Under the pieces are notes generated by a model. It was not told the DNA's origin. It searched no databases and saw only the letters and a program-made list of their open reading frames with translations. Positions 42,446-52,725 of a DNA stretch of 64,000 nt are shown here, piece by piece. The stretch spans positions 15,365,097-15,429,096 of the forward strand of contig CM051457.1 of the NCBI GenBank assembly GCA_028274465.1, written 5' to 3'. Made by a program: the position numbers and the translations under genes. Numbering within the stretch: position 1 is the stretch's first letter; each line of letters opens with the position of its first letter. This DNA comes from Plantago ovata (Eukaryota; Streptophyta; Magnoliopsida; Lamiales; Plantaginaceae).

Positions 42446-43053
42446 TTAAGTTGGGGTAAGGAATTTATTTTTTTGAGAACTCGTAAGGAATTTATTTGGA
42501 CACTACAATTTATTTCATAAGTATCAAAATAATTCCTTTCTCCTGTATAAGTGTCCAATTGGCTTTTTGGTCATATAATTTTGAACTTATGTTTGTGATA
42601 CTTTTACTACCATCTTTTATTGATTCCCAGAAATTTTGACATTACATTTCTTTTAGCTACATTTGAATATTGAAAAAACAGTAGATTTCGTGACAGCGAA
42701 AAGGCAGCTTGCCAGTCAAAAATAAATATTGAATTGCGGTGGTAAGTTGTGTGTGAAATGAATCTTTCTTTCTTTCTTTTTTATTTTTTTTAATACAAGT
42801 CGTGAGTGAATCAAGTGTGTTAAAATAGTGTTAATGTTAAATATTAATTAAATGGAATAAAAGGGTCTAACAATGAAAACGAGGAACTTTTGACTAAAAT
42901 GGCAAATCGAAAGCTTTGACCACTATTTGAAAGATAAATACAAGGTTTACTTGGTTAATTTACCAAGGAGTCAAGGACCAACATGGTAATCTCTATTCAG
43001 CAAAAGCTCCAAGCATACTCACTCTCACATGCTCTAGTAAAAAACTAACAGTA

Positions 43054-46000
43054 CTAGCTGAGCTGCTTTGTCCAATCAAATGGCTGCCAATCTTTAAGGA
43101 AACTAGCAACAGATTGTCGCTGTGAATCCAGAGACTCCTGCCTCTGACGCCGATGCATGTCCTCAGCTGGTAAACGTAGCATACCTCTAATTACGTTGAT
43201 CCCAAAGTCGCTTTTAAACTCTCTCTCATTGTCTATCACGTGGACAAATCCTCTTTTAATGCCGAACTCAACATGGAAATACGGGAAGTTTGCTGGGATG
43301 GAAGCCCTAAGTCCCTTCTCACTCGTGTCGATCAACTTCTTCGCGTTGTGTTGGCTCCACTCATCCTCCGCTTCATCAATTGCCTGCAACAAACATTAGA
43401 AGATATATATCACTTGAACATAGAGGATAGCTTCATTAATGATGTATAGACGGAGGAACCTTGAAAAGCAGTTAAGGAATTGCATTTTGGTACACAATGT
43501 CCAGGTCTAAATGGATAAGAAAGGAACATGGGCATTCTAACTGCACCAAGGAAACAACTTTATAGGGCATCATGCAGCTTTTATATATTATCAGTGGTGA
43601 ACCAAGCACCAAGGGGGGGGGGGGGGCAGCTCAGTTGGGTTATAAGGTACACCATGGGCTGATGGTTTCTACTTTTTTACTTTTTATTTAATCTTTTGTA
43701 CACTTTTATTTTTAGCACGAGTAAAAACAAGTTTTGTGGTACGCCCCTACATATATGGATATACACACATGCATATATAATCCATATAACATATGCCAAA
43801 AACTTCCATCAGCATCAGCACATACAATGATCTTTTTGGTGAAGAAAGGATTTTTTTCCTACATCTCTTAAAGGTTCATTCTGAAAAGAACATAAAGCGC
43901 AAAAGAATGGCTATCCTAAAGCTTTTAAACAACCCAGAGAAATATTATTCAGAAAACAACTCATAGACTACCTTCTTGAAATAAACAGGGGCCTGCTTTG
44001 CAATTTTGCGGGGCAGAGGAATACACTCTACCATGCAGTGGCGTTTCTGCTGCCCCAAACCCATCACTGTCTCCAAGAACACCACATCCTTTTCTTGCTC
44101 CGCAAACATCATGATGAGACATTTTTTAAAATTCCTAAACTCATCCCACACATTATCATCAATGGTTCTGGTGGACATTTCGTGCTGTAAAGTAGAAAAT
44201 TCCAAAAAAGTATTCAAAATACCTTCAATAAAACAGTAGGTACGGGTAGTAACGTAGATCACAGTTTGTCATGGTTGTCATGCTTCACATGCAGCAAAGT
44301 AATACATAATGTCAACACGTCTGACTACAGCAGTAAACCACTTAACAACGTATTGAAATATAAAATTCAGGATTTTGTTCTACTTTTTTAAGAATCTTTG
44401 AGCAGTCTAGAAGATATTGACATGATTGAAGCTTCACCAAGAAACTAGCAACATTCTACAGACAACATAAGCATAACAGAAAGAATAAAGAAAAGGACAA
44501 AAAAGGTGAAAATACAAGATATCTGCAGTTATCACAATAAAGGTATATGAAAACCCAATAATAAAATCTCACACTAAAGTCGCAGAACAGATAGAAGAAA
44601 AAAGCTAGGGACATAGATGATTTCTAGAGCAAGTACTTATATGTTACCTGCAAGGTTAAAATGCAACAATGTCCTGGAACAACAGACTGACGTTGGGATA
44701 GTGCAAGGTAGGTGAAGTTTGCAATGGCAAGGACCAAATGCTTGGGTCTTTTTGGATTTTCGAAACAGAATTGGCAGCGCTCTTGCTGCGTCAAGATACG
44801 TTTAGCAGAATTATTTATCTCAGATGCTTTATTATTGCCATCCCCACCTTGTTTTCGAGTCTTTCTCTTTGGACCATCTTCATAATCATATTCTTCGTCA
44901 GCCTGACCAGCTACATTATACCGATGATTATGCATGATCTTTTTAGCAAGATGCAGATCGGCATCCTCATCTTTGCCCTTTTGCCTCACAGACACATCAT
45001 GCAAAATAAACCTACATGGTACAGAAAAAGTATGAGGACAAAATGCACAATGAAAGAACCCAAATAATGCATGGTACAGAAAAAGTATGAGGACATATGC
45101 ACAATGAAAGAACCAATATAATGCTAATAATCACCTTAAAGCATAAAAAAATAGAGCAAGTAAAAAATATACGTACCTGCTGGTGGTCCCATCAACTGGT
45201 GATCTACTCGACTCATTACGTGAACTCTGGCTCAGTCTAATTTTCTCTGCTTCTTTCTGATTAAGGGAGAAAATTTAAAATATCAGGTTGGTAAAAGGAA
45301 AAAAGAAGAGTCCAACTAATCATGGATACTTAACTGCATTCTATCGAAAAGATTTAACAATTTAAAAAAGAAAAATGAAAAAAAAAGGTTCCCAAAATAA
45401 ATGAAGGGAACAAATGGTATGATAAAAATATCTTAAATAACAAAGGAAACAAAATGTGAGAATGCATCATGCAATATTTATACAGTTTTACATTATGATA
45501 AATAAATAAATAAAAAATCACGACAATAACTTGTCAACGATTTCCTACGAGTATAAGAAATAAATAACTCAATTATCCAAAAAGTATGCCAGATGAAGCC
45601 ATGACAGAAGATGCCTAGCAAGTGACACAGGATCAAGAAAAGCAGTAAACAGACTCAGCATGCTCATAACCAATAAAATAAGCTGGGATTAAATGATAAT
45701 CTTAACACCACACTTCTAGATTGCATGAACAGATTCTGCCTCCATTCTAGAGTACCAGATTCACAGAAATGCATGCCATCATTATCTGGAAACAGGATAC
45801 AATATTTATCCCTCTGGTACTCCAAGGGGCTTGAACTTGGTACATGCATGTTGCACTCCCAAGTTGTTGACAGTTGGGTTACTTAGCGTCCTTAGGTACT
45901 CTTCATGTAGCAGTTAAGAATTACAGCCACATTTCTAAAAGAGGTTAAATACTTCATGATACCTGGCTCAACTTTGATATTTAACATTGGCATGACATAT

Positions 46001-48555
46001 TGACATGTTTACTGGATTTGGGAGCCCTATGCACAAATAATGTAATACGGACCCTTTTTGCCTTTTTGGAGTATGAAAAGCAGTCTTTACAAAGCATGTA
46101 AAAAAAATATCGTCCAGCACAAATAATGACCTACCAAAAGTTTTTCAGATTCATCGTGTTTTCCTTTCATGCGGAGCTGCATAGCTTTGGCCGCTAACTG
46201 ATTAGCGCTCAAGCCTTGAGTTACTGATCCAGAATCTTCTTTAGTACCTCCAGAATCTTCTTTTGTCACTGACATAGGCTCTGTTTTTCCTTCAAACTTC
46301 AAAAATGAAGAATCACCGGGATCATCAGAATTATTGCTCTTCTGAGTAGCAAATTTTTCCATAAAGCTTCCATCATCTGAAAATTTGTTCACGTTCGACA
46401 TTGCAGCAGAGAGAAGAGCACTATCCTCATGTGATAGATGTTTCTTTCCCCGTTTACCCCAAGATAACGAGTCCGGAACATTGGGAAGTCTCATTTTGGG
46501 ATGTCTTGGAGTAACATCCAATGTGCTTTTCTGATCAGTATCCTGTTATACACCAAGCCTAACAAGTCAACTTAAAGCTAAATAGTAGGATTAATGCAGG
46601 AAAATACAGTCTTAAACCAACTTAGGTGAGAAAGCACACAATTTGCCGTATTAAATTGCCAAGTAAATAATAATTTCTATTGCTTTAAGTATTAGGTATA
46701 AAAGAGTAATTGAACGAGGTTGAAATGGTTCTATGGGCCGAAAAAGAAAAAATGCTTCAGTAACATTATGAATTTAAACGGTCACCTTTTCCTTTTTCTG
46801 CACGTCCTCAGTCAACCCTTTCCTTCTTTGCTTTATAGCGTGGAGATGGGCATGGGTTGGTGCAACACTATTAGAAGGCACAGAAGCTGCAAAATTACCC
46901 ATAGAACCCCAGCGCTCTTCAACCACCTGGAAGAAACTATAGCATTTGAGACCAACTCAACAATAGTTGAACAAAAGGCCAATCACACTTTCGGTGAACT
47001 CATACCTCCTGGAATTTCCGCCCCTCTCGAGCTGCTTGTTCTTGAGCACGTTTCAAAGCTTTTAGCCTCCAGCTGGCGCCTCCATCTCCAATGACATTAG
47101 ATGAAAGATGCTTGTTCCCACCCTTTACTCCATCAAATTCTTCTGGATAACCACTTCCATTGTCTTTAAAGTATGGGTTTAACTCTCTCGGGTTATGCCT
47201 ATTAACCTGGGGGTGAAAGGGGGCGCGGGGAGGGGGGGGGACAAGAAGAAGAAGCTGCTATTAGAAAATGGAAGGCATAAACAAAATAAAAAATTCATAC
47301 GGGCATACACTATAAGAAAAGGTTCACAGGGCGTTAACTATCTGAACCTCATGTCGGAGCAGGACATATATATAAAAAATAACTAAGCATTGAAATAATC
47401 ATTCTTTGATGGGAAGACAGACCGAACAACTAACAATGGAACCAGACACAAAATTTAGTACAACAAGAACATGGAAAAATCTTTTTCTATTTTTTTAAAA
47501 GAGTACTTAAAATATATAACTAGGATCATATTTACAGGCACATGTTTAGGTAAACTACGCAACCGAAAACATGGAAAAGGTTGCAATGGGGTAAATAATG
47601 TAGAGTGTCAATAGACCTTTTATGCAACAAAATACATAAATTAGATAGGAAAATCCCACAAGAAGCTTGTACATCAACCTTATAGTAGTTAATTACCACA
47701 CATTATGCCTGAAGTAACAACTACTATTATTAAGCACATTCAATATGTATAACCATTTGCAATCTTGTTGTATACCTGTTCGTTCAGAACTTCCTCGGGC
47801 TTAATATCATATTCAACATCAGGAGAAGGCTTCTGTACATCTTCTTTACCCCGCAGCATCCACTCCAGTCCCATCTCTTTTCTCACAATATTAGCGTCTG
47901 ATACATCACACCAATAAAATTATTATATTGTAGATAGTAATCTATATATCATAAACGAAATTTATTTTCGGAACCATCCTTTCATTTATATCCAATCACC
48001 TGTATTAGTTCTTTCTTCGGTAGATTTTTCACTTTCATTTTCGGTTGATCTTTCCTTGCTTCGACTACTTTCCTTTCTGTTTGACCGTCGTTTCTTATCT
48101 CTTTTGCGACTCAGCCTCTTCTTCTTCTGGGAAGAATCTGATGCTGATCCAGACTGACTGCTACTAGTATCTGAACCTGAAGATAAATCCTGATCCAAGT
48201 CATACCGTTTCTTTTTCTTCCTAGAAGATCGTTTTATTTCAGTAAAAGCTTCTTCATCACTACTGGAACAACTAGACTTCCTTTTTCCCATCCGACCTTC
48301 ATCCTTTCGCCGGCCACGGCCTGATTTATGTTTTTGTTTTCGAGAATCAACATCTACTTCATCCTTCACCTATTAAACATATGAAACACCAAATGTAAAA
48401 ATTCAACATCATGTATACATACATAGCAAGAAGTATCACACTCCAATGCCTAAATCATAAACTAACAAGCAATGGGAGAAGCTGTTTTGACAGGATATAC
48501 ATATACTTACTTTCTCAATTTGTTCCCTAGGTACAAACTTCAATCCTGATAGCAT
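43054..48555 (-). CDS. CWF19L2: CWF19-like protein 2 (CwfJ family)
   Basis: Spliceosome-associated factor of the Cwf19/Drn1 family, tied to late splicing complexes and lariat debranching. Exons: 48555-48511, 48369-48000, 47897-47776, 47206-47006, 46926-46786, 46542-46135, 45256-45177, 45011-44648, 44184-43972, 43383-43054; 2274 nt, 757 residues. The N-terminus MLSGLKFVPREQIEK is followed by a long Lys/Arg/Ser-rich disordered region (about 20-135). Then come KEMGLEWMLRGKED and VNRHNPRELNPYFKDNGSGYP, both family signatures. The CwfJ C-terminal domain 1 (about 455-640) has RCQFCFENP and the HIT-like VVPGHCCILTLQHEMST. Domain 2 follows, with YFHVEFG and FASFLKDWQPFDW-like sequence at the end. All phases agree. 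The symbol follows the human orthologue. Confidence 0.93.
43613..43626 (+). repeat. G14 homopolymer in a CWF19-like intron
   Basis: Fourteen G followed by CAGCTCAGTTGGG, which resembles a tRNA A-box; no B-box was seen close by. Confidence 0.8.
45013..45124 (+). repeat. 55-bp tandem duplication beside a splice acceptor
   Basis: ATGGTACAGAAAAAGTATGA... begins at 45016 and again at 45071, with near-identical continuations (GCACAATGAAAGAACC). The first copy abuts the acceptor of the 364-nt exon of the CWF19-like gene. Confidence 0.8.
45690..45900 (-). mobile_element. Possible tRNA-derived SINE
   Basis: On the minus strand an ACGCTAAGTAACCCAACTG stretch (A-box-like) is followed about 50 bp later by ACCAAGTTCAAGCCCC (B-box-like). 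No clear tail or target duplication was found. Confidence 0.3.
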
Positions 48556-49000
48556 TATGAATCACCTCAACACCTTAACAGCTTCAAAACAAATGAATTA
48601 CCAAATCAAAACCAGAAGTGAAGTCGATACTACTACTACAATATAGCAAAAATTACCCAAAAACTAAGGAAAAAAAAAAGTTAACTAGAAATTGTCAACA
48701 AAATTAGGGAACACGGGAAAGGCTTACGATTTAGGGAAGTGAGCAGCGAATAAGGGTTTTGTTAACCCTTCGAGGCTCGAGCAGTGGCGGTTCAATTGGG
48801 GCGGGTGTTTCTTCAATTCAGTTCCAATGATGTTTGTTGGTGAGAATCAATGGATCCCTCTGTTGTTTGAGGGAAGGAAAGAGGATAGATCTCCAATTTG
48901 GTCAGTGAGCGATCGGATGATGATTGATGATTGGAACTCGGGAAGAGCCGACCAATGGTGAAAGACGACGGCGTGCGTATATATATATTGGGTCGGGTCG
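48556..49000 (-). other. 5' region and promoter of the CWF19-like gene
   Basis: The leader probably contains an intron: an acceptor-like tract precedes the ATG, and a GTAAGCC-like donor (minus strand) lies near 48720-48727. A run of TATATATATATA near 48979-48991 (minus strand) could act as the TATA region. The transcription start was not determined. Confidence 0.35.
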
Positions 49001-49429
49001 GTCAATATCCAACCCAGTATAACTTAGCTCTGTTTCCGATTTAAATATTGAAGTTACACGCAAACTTTATTACACAACAAAAGATTTATTTATACACTAG
49101 GAACTGTAGCGTGTGAAGCGTAATCTTGTAAAACATTATTATTTTATTAAATAATATATTGAAATAAATGGAGTGAATATATAATCTTCACATAATGACT
49201 TCAACGTAATAAAAAAATAACTAATTGAGTAATTAAAGTTAATATAATTAAATTGTGTGCTATAAATGTATATAGTTTTTGTAGTTATGCAATTAATAGT
49301 ATTGAATTGAACTATATTAGACATACGAAAAGTATTCTTCCGATGAGTTAAGAATCATCAAAGACATCTCTAGACTTTGGAAACATTCAACTTCAAAATC
49401 TGCAATGTATATTTTCGCATGTTAATTGG

Positions 49430-49605
49430 TATTCTTCATCAGTTGAATATATTGTCAAGTGCTTCATATAAACATTCTAGTTTCATAATATGATGTTTTT
49501 AGTTGTTTTTATCGTATGGTTTAAGAATAATTTTAAAGTCAAAATGACCATCGAAAAAATCAACAAAATCAAGTGTTACATTTATAATTGGACGGATGAA
49601 GTATG
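49430..49605. mobile_element. Possible degraded Stowaway-like MITE
   Basis: The right end reads TTGGACGGATGAAGTATG; its reverse complement is partly matched by ATTCTTCATCAGTTGAATAT at the left. The match is weak. Confidence 0.3.
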
Positions 49606-49727
49606 TCTTTTTTTATAAGAACATATCATGGTTATTTTTAAAATTAAGTATAATACGTCATATAACTTTATGTTAAAAAATAAAAATTTAAGAAAAAAAT
49701 AAATAAAAAAGAAAAAAAATACGTCAA

Positions 49728-49885
49728 TAAGATTCGAACCCAACACCTTCAACTAAAATAATGATGCAAATAATAGAGAAAAATCACACCAACAAGATTC
49801 GAACCAAACACCTTCAATAAAAATAATAATAAAAATAATGGAGAAAAATCACGCCAACAGGATTCGAACCCTACATCTTTTAATT
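49728..49885 (-). repeat. 65-bp tandem repeat carrying tRNA-like B-boxes
   Basis: GATTCGAACC starts at 49731, 49796 and 49861, exactly 65 bp apart. Each is followed by CAACACCTT or a near variant and preceded by a CRYCAAYA stretch. On the minus strand each copy reads GGTTCGAATC, the pol III B-box (T-arm) core. No complete tRNA fold surrounds any copy. Confidence 0.8.
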
Positions 49886-50065
49886 AACTAATGACACATG
49901 TACCCATCAGATTGAAATTGGATAAGCAAGATCAACGGCTTAAAATTAATTGGTAAGTCAATCAATTGGGTAAATCAACCGGCTTATTATATTAATACTT
50001 TAATTACACAACAAAAGATTTATTATTTATCACTTAGCTCTTTTTTTTTTTTTTATACATTACAC

Positions 50066-50190
50066 AACAGAAGATTTATTTATATTTTGGAAACTTCATG
50101 GCTCACGTTCCCAATTTTATTAGCACTCTATTTTTACTTAATAATCTTTGCCAATTTTGTTCATCATCATTCATCACATTCATCACATAA
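50066..50190 (+). repeat. Left arm of a dispersed inverted repeat (partner 51890-51990)
   Basis: TTATTTATATTTTGGAAACTT and, further in, TGCCAATTTTGTTCATCATC with ATTCATCACATT are shared in inverted orientation with 51890-51990. A short frame here (rich in His and Ser) has a counterpart in the other arm, so both may derive from one element or gene fragment that I do not recognise. Confidence 0.55.
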
Positions 50191-50301
50191 AGTCATGGCC
50201 CATGTTCCTGGACTAGATTCTATAAAGAAGTCCTTTTTTCTCCGGTATAAAGAAAAGGTCGATGCAGGTTATCTGATAGTTTAGGACTGTTGGAATTTTA
50301 G

Positions 50302-50882
50302 CCAAACCATGGTTGATCTGTCTATAACTATGCACAATTAACCAAGAGGCGCCCCGCACGTTAGAAGTGGAGTTTTCTTGAACGTGAATAATCTACTAAA
50401 AAAAATAGTAGAATTCACTCGACATTTGTTACTAAAATTCCATAGTGAAAGAGTAATTAATGTTGGGAGTGTGACAAACCATGATTGGTCTAACCATGAC
50501 GATGCACTATTAACCAAGAGAGGCCTCGCACGTTAGAAATGGAGTTTTCTTGAACGTGAATAATCTACTAAAATAGTACTACCTCCGTCCAGGTCAAAGC
50601 TTCTCGTTTCGTTTTGTTGACTTTTTTCCGGTCACAAAGTACTCATAAATCATATAGGAGAAAAAAATGAAAAAAAATATATTTAAATAGAACAAATATC
50701 AAACTATTTTATTATAATTTTTCTAAATTTTTTATTCAATGTGATTTAGACGTAATTTACGACCCAAAAATGGTCAACAAAACAAAACGGAAAACATTTG
50801 ACCGAACGGAGGGAGGAGAATTCACTCGACATGTATTACTAAAATTTTGTAGTGAAAGAGTAATTAATGCTCAAAGTGTGTT
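50302..50882 (+). repeat. Tandem duplication of about 172 bp, second copy split by a MITE
   Basis: Copy 1 is 50302-50473. Copy 2 starts at 50475, runs to 50578, and resumes at 50816-50882 after the MITE. Shared blocks include CGCACGTTAGAAGTGGAGTT, TCTTGAACGTGAATAATCTA and GAATTCACTCGACAT, with a few substitutions between copies. Confidence 0.85.
50579..50815. mobile_element. Stowaway-type MITE with preserved empty site next door
   Basis: The left terminus is CTACCTCCGTCCAGGTCAAA; the right terminus is its imperfect reverse complement, TTTGACCGAACGGAGGGAG. Internal pairing continues (GTTTTGTTGAC with GTCAACAAAAC). TA precedes the left end; GA, a changed TA, follows the right end. It is inserted in copy 2 of a local duplication whose copy 1 shows the uninterrupted site. 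Confidence 0.85.
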
Positions 50883-51061
50883 GGTTGATGTGCTAGTTAT
50901 GGAAGATTAAAAGTTGGAAGTAGCTAAAATTAAGAAGGAAATAGCAAAATATTAATAAAAATAATATTTTGTTATGGGGTTATTTGAATTAGCACTCTTG
51001 GATAAGGGTGGAATTGTTGAAAAGGTGTAAAAATAAATAGTGGAAATAATTGTCACCAACA

Positions 51062-51122
51062 GGTGTCAAACTCACACCCTCCTGGTCAGGAGTGGGAGGA
51101 GTTTCCACTAAACCATTGCACC
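51062..51122 (-). mobile_element. tRNA-like SINE head
   Basis: On the minus strand GGTGCAATGGTTTAGTGG (A-box TGGTTTAGTGG) is followed 28 nt later by GTGTGAGTTTGACACC (B-box). TCCTCCCACTCCTGACCAGG lies between them, a layout typical of plant tRNA-derived SINEs. The body would extend toward about 50930, where an A/T-rich tail occurs. Confidence 0.5.
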
Positions 51123-51201
51123 TTTTGGTGAAAGGTTTTGTTGCAGCAGGAATAGATAGATTCTGGAGCGAGAAGTTACTTTCTCCAAGAGTTGCACACT
51201 T

Positions 51202-51760
51202 TCACTTACAAACCTTCAAAATTATAAATAAAACCCCATGTTTTGGATTAATATAAGCAATTCGAAATTGCACACAAGTATCCAAAAGTTTATTCCTTCT
51301 TCTCTTCTTACTAAAATGCTTGTCCACCATATTAAAGTAATCCAATAGACTCTTGTATTTTCGAGTGCTAGTATATAGACTCATCTGCAGTTGTACCTTG
51401 GGAGACGATTCGCTTGAACTATGAGCACCGTAGCAGGGCGAATTATGTCTTAAAGAGAGAGAGTCATCCCTCGACTCTGCAAATTTGTTAATTCGTTCAA
51501 TTTTCAGTTTATACATTTCGATACATCCCTGTTTGCTCCCAAAATTTCCAACAATGACTCTATTTGTGGGTCCTAGCCCTTTGATGGATTGCTAAAAGTA
51601 GGAAGTTCCTCTAGATTCTCCCTATCGAACCATACCGGATCCAATATATCTAGTACAAATGGGTTATACCATCGCTTGGTATATTGGTGAATTTTTGGGT
51701 CGGGCTTAATTTGAGCTTCTAGTTTTAGTTACCAGGCCGCCCCAAGCAGGACAACGCTCA
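51202..51760 (-). other. Unrecognised decayed coding-like stretch
   Basis: Composition is less AT-rich than the surroundings. Minus-strand frames give protein-like segments broken by stops, for example RWYNPFVLDILDPVWFDREN near 51660 and MYKLKIERINKFAESRDDSL at about 51516. I cannot place the family; it could be a gene or transposon remnant. Confidence 0.3.
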
Positions 51761-51889
51761 TTCAAGAATTGTTTTTGATCCAATCCGCAAGAGAGCTACA
51801 TTCACTGCCGTACTTATGCCAAAGCCTTGATAAATGGTTTGAAAGAAGAGACTGCAATAAACCATTCGAGAACTTATATGATGTAGTGC

Positions 51890-51990
51890 TTTCATATCGT
51901 GATGAATGATGATAAAATAATGTGATGAATGATGACAAACAAAATTGGCATGGATTAACCACAAAATTTCCAAAATATAAATAAATAAAT
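51890..51990 (-). repeat. Right arm of a dispersed inverted repeat (partner 50066-50190)
   Basis: Reverse-complement match to the left arm, including ATTTATTTATATTTTGGAAA and CATCATTCATCACATT. About 1.7 kb of sequence with a duplication, a MITE and a SINE lies between the arms. Confidence 0.55.
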
Positions 51991-52323
51991 CCTTTATTTT
52001 ATTTTATAACTTTAAAAATAAATAAATCAAAAGATTTGTGTGGAAATTAACATTAAAATGAAATTTATGGGTAACTTCAAAATTAAATAAAAGGTCTAAA
52101 TGTAAAAATGACATTATAAAATCGGAATACTTAACACCGTTAAGTTTGTGTGTAATTTGAATAAGTTTGTAAAGGTTTGTGCGGCATTAACATCAAGTTT
52201 ATGTGTAACTTCAAAAATGAAGAAAAGGTTCATGTGTGAAGTAAAAAAATTTCTAAATTTTTTGATCATTAAAGTTTATAAATAAGAATATATAAGGTAC
52301 AATTGGTTAAAGAGAGAATAATA

Positions 52324-52568
52324 CTCCCTCTGTCCAGTAGAAATGACCTAGTTTGAATATTTTCAGTCAACAATTTTCAACTTTAAATTTTAATTACTCT
52401 TAAACTATAATGATAAAATATTTAATAGAATTACATTATGAAAATTTCAGTTATATAATTTAATAATAATCGGTAGTCAAATACGTAATCACTATAATTT
52501 AATAATAATCGGTAGTGAAAATTAAAAACTGAAAAACTGAAAAACTTGGAGTTGGGTAAATTAGGGAG
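52324..52568. mobile_element. Stowaway-like MITE immediately upstream of the Csl gene
   Basis: Left end TA-CTCCCTCTGTCCAG and right end AGGGAG-TA, 245 bp, with TA on both sides. An internal 39-bp direct repeat (TATAATTTAATAATAATCGG) occurs twice. The element ends 157 bp before the glycosyltransferase ATG, so it may be part of that promoter. Confidence 0.65.
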
Positions 52569-52725
52569 TATATTTTTTTGTTCACATGTTGGCTTTTTTT
52601 CAACTCGAAACATTTAATGTGTGTGGATACTGGATAGTCGTCGGTCAGCCTGGAAATCTTACCATAAAGACAGACCAATAGACACCTAGTCCACTTGGTC
52701 ACTCGCTGAAAATTCCCGCACAACA

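Noticed and set aside
42456..42508. GTAAGGAATTTATTT repeated, as a target duplication of a tiny insertion
   Set aside because: The enclosed 13 bp have no element features; simple replication slippage is as likely.
49731..49871. Three tRNA genes on the minus strand
   Set aside because: Only the T-arm/B-box core is present; no acceptor stem, D-arm or anticodon arm can be drawn.
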